DNA from: Mactromeris polynyma
Taxonomy: Eukaryota; Mollusca; Bivalvia; Venerida; Mactridae
Assembly: GCA_032209605.1 (NCBI GenBank)
Contig: JASFXZ010000010.1
Coordinates: 6,159,385 to 6,223,384 of the forward strand
Reading direction: 5' to 3'
DNA: 64,000 nucleotides
Shown: positions 57,875 to 64,000 of the stretch, piece after piece
Layout: each line of letters begins with the position of its first letter
Position numbering within the stretch: position 1 is the stretch's first letter
Made by a program: the position numbers and the translations under genes
The notes under the pieces: model-generated
What the model was told of the DNA's origin: nothing
Seen by the model: only the letters and a program-made list of their open reading frames with translations
The model's database searches: none

Positions 57875-59747
57875 TTCCACAGAAATATATATGTTATCCT
57901 TTAAGCAAGCCGGGAGGGCGCCGACTATATTTGATACTGTCAAAGATCTAGCCTAACTTGGGGATCAGATATTAAAGTTGACCGCCATTTGTTTTATGTA
58001 AAGAAGAGCGATGTGACCAAAACACAGGTTAAGTGATCGTATATTCAATTTGATTAGCAGTAGCGTTGTTCGACTTCACTTGGACCACGTTATCAGCCTG
58101 ATTAAATGACAGCAATAGCTTCGTAATAGTTAATTGAATTAGATGCAATTTCCCGACATTTTTCTGACCAAAACATGTGTATATAGCAAGTGAAATCTAA
58201 CTGATCCAGACGGAGTTTTCGTTAGACACGGACAGACAGACGGACAAACTGTTCATAACTTGGTTCTAGTGTGACGATATTGCAATTCTACATTTTAAAA
58301 AGCAGGCGAGAAATGTACATTGAAGGTGGCATATGTATCGTTTTTTTACCGCATAATAAGCCGCGTATTTCTCACGCCGTATGGACAGACGGACGGTTAA
58401 AGGTTTCGGCATTTCTTAGTATGAAGTAATATATATAATCAATACCTTAAGTACTTAGTTTCATATCATTACTATCCGTTGAGTAGCATGCATTTAAAGG
58501 GACCTCGATAAGTAGCTGTGATGAACACTTCCTTTGTTAATCTGAATTGGTAATTGGTGTATTTTGTACTAAGCCTATCGCTCTGCATTTACATAATTTT
58601 TGCCTTTATAAATGTATAAATGATGCAGATGCAAAGTCCTATGTTTCATGTATTTTTCTCCGTTTGAATGTAATGAATTAGGAGATAATTGATTTCCCTT
58701 AGAATATCTCCGATAGGTGTCGCTAGCAGGTGCTTGTGGCACGAGATTTTCATGTAAGCGTTTAGGTTTGAAAGTCATTCTGCTTTGGGCAGCCGACACA
58801 TTAATATCAGTTTTTTCTTTAAAGTTAATTATGAAATTTTGACAACGTTACTCGGTCACTCACAATGTAGTCGGTTGCCCAAGTGCTACCCATAAATCAC
58901 AAATTAAACAGTAATTTGAAATGTATGTAGTTTTATGTCTTGTTTATCGGAGGTGGTCGAGTTGAAAGGGAAACTATAAACAAAAAGATAACCGTGATGG
59001 GTGTTGGATATTTTAAAATATTGGCGTAGTATGTGTAGAATCCGCGTAGTACACGGCTGAAACCACCCCTAATATTCTCGTAAACATCAAGGGTAGGTAT
59101 CATGGGTGAAAGATTCAATGATGTTACAACACAACATGCCAAATATTATATGTCTGGCGTTATTGTACACACAGTATAACGGAGACCTTTTCATGCTTTT
59201 AGTTTAAAGAATTAATCCCTCGGGCGTGTTTTCAAACGGAAATGCACGAGAAGCTCGGTGTGTAGACAGTATGTGTAATAATTATCTTTGTCGAATACTA
59301 GCGAAAAAACTCGAACACTTCTCGTAACGTTAGATTCTAGGGTCATCATAATATGTGACCTTAAAATCACGGATTTTTGTAGCTGACTGTTGTGTTGTGG
59401 AAACATGTGCCCTATTTCATGGCGGATGGAAATTTTGCATGTGTTTTACGATGTTTACGACTGGATTAAATGGACGAAATTGGGCATACTTTGGAAGGAA
59501 TTATGTTTTATTTAGGATATATGAGTTTTATGTGCTCATTCACTGTGTTATATTCTGGACGTTTATGGTCCCAGACAGGATAGTGTCTATTTTCTGTGAC
59601 CGAGTCAAGAAATTTGGTGGTCTGCATATGCTGATTAGGTATAAATATAATTATGTTCTTGTGCAAATTCGTCAGGAAAGATATTGCCTCATGTTGTAAC
59701 ACTTTATACATAGAATATGAATATCATTGTATTTGTATTTGGTGCTG
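57875..59747. other. Intergenic, little supported
   Basis: Apart from the weak minus-strand frame at 58575-58778, no gene or named repeat was recognised. GACAGACGGAC blocks at about 58230 and 58384 resemble the end of the 46.6-kb repeat. Confidence 0.4.
58575..58778 (-). CDS. Hypothetical small reading frame or first exon
   Basis: Minus-strand frame from ATG at 58778: MTFKPKRLHENLVPQAPASD, then TYRRYSKGNQLSPNSLHSNG. The first 45 codons look coding-like (balanced polar composition, few AT-rich codon runs); the last 25 look like random AT-rich sequence, so an exon with a donor in the middle is possible. It lies upstream of, and on the same strand as, the repeat-kinase gene and could be its first exon, but no splice joint was found. 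Function unknown. Confidence 0.25.
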   Translation of the reverse strand: MTFKPKRLHENLVPQAPASDTYRRYSKGNQLSPNSLHSNGEKYMKHRTLHLHHLYIYKGKNYVNAER

Positions 59748-59773
59748 TTGTAGTGGTGTGGGGTGAGACGGCT

Positions 59774-59845
59774 GCCCAGTTAGCTCAGTCGGTAGAGCGC
59801 CGTACTAGTGTTACAGGGTCGTGTGTTCGAGCCCCACATTGGGCA
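59774..59845 (+). tRNA. tRNA-Thr(AGT)-like, copy 1 (probably a pseudo-tRNA)
   Basis: 72 bases, GCCCAGTTAGCTCAGTCGG.. to ..CACATTGGGCA, full cloverleaf spacing. Anticodon loop CTAGTGT gives AGT (Thr). Anticodon stem CCGTA/TACAG has a C-A mismatch and the T stem GTGTG/CCCAC has a T-C mismatch; the T loop TTCGAGC is normal. It lies in a 182-bp duplicated unit, so it may be a SINE relative rather than a working gene. Confidence 0.5.
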
Positions 59846-59955
59846 CATTTCCCCTTGATTTACTTCTATGGTGGCAGTGGTGTTTGACGGCCCACGGTGG
59901 TTGAGCCTCAACTGCCGGAAGGTGTTGGAGTGTAGTGGTGTTGGCTTAGATGGCC

Positions 59956-60027
59956 GCCCGGTTAGCTCAGTCGGTAGAGCGCCTTACTAGTGTTAGGGGG
60001 TCGTGGGTACGAGCCCCACATTGGGCG
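59956..60027 (+). tRNA. tRNA-Thr(AGT)-like, copy 2 (probably a pseudo-tRNA)
   Basis: 72 bases, GCCCGGTTAGCTCAGTCGG.. to ..CACATTGGGCG. Anticodon stem CCTTA/TAGGG and T stem GTGGG/CCCAC both pair, but the T loop is TACGAGC, changing the nearly invariant TTC. Acceptor pairing is good only for the outer four pairs. Confidence 0.5.
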
Positions 60028-60163
60028 CACTTTTTCCCCTTGCTTGACTTCAATGGTGGCATGTGTGTTTGACGGCCCACAGTGGTCGACAGGCATCGCA
60101 ACATTGCTTGTTTAACTAAATTTGTATGAAAACATGGATTTACAGTATTATAAATTCATTATA

Positions 60164-60216
60164 CAGGTTGTTGACAGGGTATATGGGGGAATATAACCTT
60201 TCAACAACCTGTATAA
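60164..60216. repeat. Short inverted repeat
   Basis: ATACAGGTTGTTGACAGGGT against ATAACCTTTCAACAACCTGTAT with a short loop; a minimal hairpin element. Confidence 0.7.
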
Positions 60217-63180
60217 CTAATAATATGACTAGAGTTGACTGTTTTATATCATCTACTTGTATGTTTGTTTGAATGATGTGCACAGTTTTATTCTAGAATC
60301 TGTTAAATTGATGTTAATTTCTTGCCTTATAGATGACAGTGATTGAAATCCAGTATCATGGAAGTAACCTTGCACCATTGGAGCAGTAATCATGGTAGAA
60401 GTCATCAGAACATGGAATAGACATTACAGAATAGAGCAGAATCACACAGATAAGTGACTCTATTCACTTCATTTTTCTAAAATTTGTCATTTGCTTTTTA
60501 TGTTATGTCTGTCCAGTGAAATTAGTTGGGAGAAGTCATGATGTAGGCAGTACAAATCATTGCCTATTTCTTCCATGTTGTACATTAAGATGTTACCAAT
60601 AGTCATTTTAAGCATAATTGTTTGTACCTGTTAATAGCATTAGTTAACAAAAAAACATCAAAATCATCATCATCATCTAGAAGTAGAAAGAGTGATTGAC
60701 TGAAGTAGTAATAGCAATAAAAAAATGTAAGTTGTATTCTCTACTACAATTTTGTTTATTCATTTATTTATTTTATCATCATTTGAAGTTTTCGTTTATC
60801 ATCATCTCATTCATTATACTCACCATGGTAAACAAAAGTTTGGGGGTATGTATACAGCACTCACTCTGTCTGTTGGTCGGTTGGGTCTGTTAACAAAAAC
60901 TTTTGGAGCGAACTACATCTACAGCTTTTGAAGAATTTTCATGAAACTTCACATGGACAATCTCCATGATGAGTTGTAGTGTGTGACATAATCATCATGG
61001 ACTGTATATAAGCTTGATATACAACTCTTTTTTTCTGACAAAGTGGTACTGCTGGGGTATTACTACAGTGATAGTTTTAGTATCCTTGGCTGGTGTTTTT
61101 GATGAAAGAGAGATGTTGGTTGAGTAACATGTTGAACGGTCCAGGAAGGTGATTTAGTCCCATTAATTGGTCAGTTTATAGATGTGATTTTGTTGTTGCA
61201 TTGACTGGTTTCTGTGGTAGGTAATGCATGGAAGACGGTGTGACTTACAGAAAGCAAAATCAAGGTGCTGTAATTCATTTCAAATTTTGTGTATATACCA
61301 ATGCATTTGAAAGTGGTTTAGGTAATAGTCATTTGCACTATGCTTTGACAAAAAAGCCTCAGTCTGATTGGATGAATTTTAGAAACGTCAGAAATTGTGT
61401 GAGAGAATTATATTTGGTGAGAATAGGTATTTTTTCTGTCTGGCTTTCTTCCATCAAACTGTAGAAACATATATGAATAGAAAAGAGTTATTTTTCAATG
61501 GAATTATATAAGATATACGCTATATAATGCATAATGTCATAACAATGAAATATTTATATTGAGATTGGTTTGCTAATCAGCAAGTATAGGCTTATTCATG
61601 TAGTTTTGTGATTCCGGTATATTGAGTAAAGACCATAGGCGGACTATCTGACTGAGTGCATTGACCAAAGTCTGTTACAGTAAAGGTTACAAGTCAGCAT
61701 GTCATTCAGATTATTTCAATTGTGTGAATATGGTTAGAATTTTCCATATTTTTCAGTTAGCAGAGTTAGATACTTAAATTATTTTGACTCACCTGAGCTA
61801 ATTTTTAATTGCTTGTTCGAAATACTGTCCTGTGCTCTACATGGTAATATTAGCTACAAAAGAATATTAGTTGTGATAAGCAGGGGCATTGCCAGCGATA
61901 AGTTAAAAATTGAAAAACAAATATGACCAAAAGTCGACCCCTCCGTAGAAAGTCTGAAAAATGGCCCAGCTACACACACCCCTGATAGGTGATTAATAAT
62001 TTGAAATAATGTATAAACCGAAGATAATGCTGTTATATTGCAAGTTCATTTATACCTGGTACAGTTTAGTTACAGTTTATTATGTATATACTCACAATAC
62101 TTAATACTCTTACAAGTCTTCCCACTGACAAATGACCATCATGCAGTAGTTGTCTTACTCGTTGTCTGTAAAACATTCTGGTTCGTAGTCCTATTATCCA
62201 TCCTGTTGGGCCATTAATCCCTCTCTGAAGGCCCTGGGGGTATTGCTTGTCTTTTGTTGTCGTAGCTGATGTGGATGTATAAAGTATTGAGAAAAATGTT
62301 ACCTAAATGAGATGATTGTGATGATCGTAATGACATACATAACTGTGCGACAGCAAGTATATTCGGTACAGTTAAATGTCTTGTCTTACTACAGATCTGT
62401 CTATATGTTGCATGCACATATGAATGAATTTTACTTGATAAGAAAGATCCATTTTGGATTAGGATATTATTAATCTTTGTCCAACAAAGTGGTCTCTTAA
62501 CACAGATTAATTGGAAAGCAGGGAATGGTCCTTCAGTGTGTCGTTTGATATGATTCCATAAATAGAAGAGTCTTTCCGTATCAGGAAGAATGTTCTGGTC
62601 ATGACAGTGGTTGTTATTTAACTGATAAGGGAGATAACCACTGTTGGGAGCTTGGTTGATGTATGTTGTATGCACATAATTAGCAAATGTATTGAAGTTT
62701 GATATTAAAACTTGTTTTGGGTCATTGTAACAGATATCTTCTTTTTTTATTCATGCATGGTTCATTACTACAGGTATTATGATATCTGCATATGAACTCA
62801 TTTTAAAGATAAGGACAGTGGTCCTGAAATGCTGATATATAATCAAAGTGCTGTAAGGACTGTAGGCATGGGCTGCTGAAAGTTGGATTGAGGGTTTGCT
62901 TGCTTGTTATAGATGTAGTGATTTGTTTGCACACAAATTATCACATAATGTATTATTTCGGGAAACTGGGACATCATCTTATATTCAAAATTGTATGACA
63001 ATTTGCTTAAAATTTTGTGTTTATCAGATTTTTTGTGTCTTAATTAGTCTATGTTATACTTGCTTGTTGTATGCACTTATCAAATTGTACCATTCATGGT
63101 GAGCTTTTTGGATCCTTGGATGTCCGTTGTCATGCATTGTGAATCGTGCGTCGTGCATCAACATTTTCTTGAAACAACAA
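60217..63180. other. Intergenic, no supported gene
   Basis: The longest open frame, 153 codons on the minus strand at 62214-62675, has no recognisable motif and AT-driven composition. A repeat-like stretch (TGAAGAATTTTCATGAAACT at about 60930) resembles bivalve dispersed repeats. An ATCATCATC run is at about 60660. Confidence 0.35.
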
Positions 63181-63745
63181 CTCTACCTATACATGTACCA
63201 CTAAATGGATTTTGTCCAAATTTTACAGGAATGATCCTTGGTTAGGCCTCTTTCAAAGTTGCATAAGTCATTTCGGTCCGCTGCATAATTAGGTCACAGG
63301 AGCAAAAAAATGTAAAATTTGAAATTGTTCTTGTCCAAAACCCTAAGGTCTAGAGCTTTGATATTTGGTGTGTAGCATTGTCTAGTGGTCCTCTTACAAG
63401 ATTGCATAAATTATTAAGTTCCGTCAAAAAACATGGCTGCCAGGGGGCGGGGATTGTTCCCTATATGTATATAGTGGAAACTATAAACATCATCTCCTCC
63501 TAAACCACTCTATGGATTTTGACCAAACTTCACAGGAATGATCCTTAGGTGGTCCTCCTTCGAAGTTATATGAATGGTTCCGGTCTGTTGCATAAGTAGG
63601 TCACAGGAGCTAAAAATAGATTTTAAAAGTAAACTTTGAAAATCTTCTTGTCCCAAACCACAAGGTCTAGAGCTTGGTGTGAAGCATTGTCTAGTTGTCC
63701 TCTTACAAGACTCATACATTATTAAATTCTGTCATGTTCCCCATA
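63181..63745. repeat. Dispersed bivalve-type repeat, two diverged tandem copies
   Basis: Copies at about 63206 and 63513 (period about 307) share TGGATTTTG.CCAAA, ACAGGAATGATCCTTGG or ..TTAGG, TAGGTCACAGGAGC, AAGGTCTAGAGCTT and GCATTGTCTAGT.GTCCTCTTAC. I know this wording from abundant interspersed repeats of bivalves; not searched here. Confidence 0.8.
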
Positions 63746-64000
63746 TGTATATATTGGAAACTATAATTTTTGGATTGTATGATTTATAATAATTTTGTAT
63801 AATGGTATTAAGAAATCGGGAAATATAAAACACAGTGATAACAACTATTTAGAAGACTATTTATCGGAAACCTAATCTGACATTTTATATAAATTGGGCA
63901 GAGATGTAGTAAGTATGTTTGCGGTGACAGTTTTCTCTTGAAGATTACCCCATCCATTAGTTTGAACATCTCTTTGTTTATCCAGTAGTATTTTGCCTCT

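Larger units (their letters stand above)
59748..60095. repeat. 182-bp tandem duplication carrying the tRNA-like sequences
   Basis: Both halves share GTAGTGGTGT, the tRNA-like block, TTCCCCTTG, AATGGTGGCA or TATGGTGGCA and TGTTTGACGGCCCAC. Start-to-start spacing of the tRNA-like blocks is 182. Confidence 0.85.

Noticed and set aside
59355..59699. 114-codon plus-strand frame rich in Phe, Tyr, Cys
   Set aside because: Composition of translated AT-rich non-coding DNA, no domain, no splice sites of note.
60333..60388. Acceptor-like CTTGCCTTATAG followed by a short frame ending in TAA
   Set aside because: Only 18 codons with no partner exons; may belong to a non-coding transcript but cannot be supported.
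62214..62675. 153-codon minus-strand open frame
   Set aside because: Longest non-gene frame in the last 10 kb but no motif, no splice partners and composition like the surroundings; left as chance.
1..64000. CRISPR array or prokaryotic defence island
   Set aside because: Spliced genes, SINEs and MITEs show a eukaryotic genome; the regular arrays have no unique spacers.

Overview
This is a eukaryotic, AT-rich, intron-rich window, most likely from a bivalve mollusc. The evidence for a mollusc is indirect. The genes have small GT-AG-bounded exons separated by introns of 0.24 to 10 kb. Dispersed repeats at 46.6-46.9 kb and 63.2-63.7 kb look like families I know from bivalve genomes, and the short motif AAAGGGAGATAAC-like, common in molluscs, recurs (about 6746, 14415, 40213). 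There are no bacterial-style operons. Most open frames outside the three genes are chance or shadow frames.

Three protein-coding genes can be assembled by joining exons on phase and splice sites. (1) About 7.1-43.2 kb, plus strand: an IQSEC/BRAG-family Arf guanine-nucleotide exchange factor with IQ motif, Sec7 domain and PH domain. It has 13 coding exons (1028 codons plus stop with the first of two mutually exclusive first exons, 1068 with the second), ends in a class I PDZ ligand (TEV), and has a long 3' UTR. (2) 45.0-48.5 kb, minus strand: a complete five-exon, 251-residue short-chain dehydrogenase/reductase of the C-factor/sniffer-like carbonyl reductase type. (3) 50.4-53.2 kb, minus strand: a two-exon-minimum gene in which five copies of a VDNAQNR..GRVG.P.GT motif precede a TKL-like, non-RD protein kinase domain. 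An in-frame TAA lies inside a sixth, upstream copy of the motif.

The rest is intron and intergenic sequence rich in small repeats: tRNA-derived SINE-like elements (10.5, 20.1, 32.3, 43.4, 43.7 kb), a tandem pair of tRNA-Thr(AGT)-like sequences (59.8 and 60.0 kb), TIR-bearing MITE-like elements (7.8, 45.3, 49.0, 51.6, 54.5 kb), and tandem arrays with units of 37 bp (26.6-27.6 kb), 54 bp (25.6-25.9 kb), about 160 bp (55.0-55.8 kb) and 48 bp (57.4-57.9 kb). A decayed coding-like relic lies at 2.2-2.8 kb.

Most notable points: the catalytic glutamate of the Sec7 domain sits in a 33-nt symmetric microexon whose skipping would keep frame; the GEF gene has two phase-matched alternative first coding exons; and the repeat-plus-kinase gene joins an unfamiliar motif array to a non-RD kinase. 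All splice models are made by eye from sequence. No alignment or search was run.
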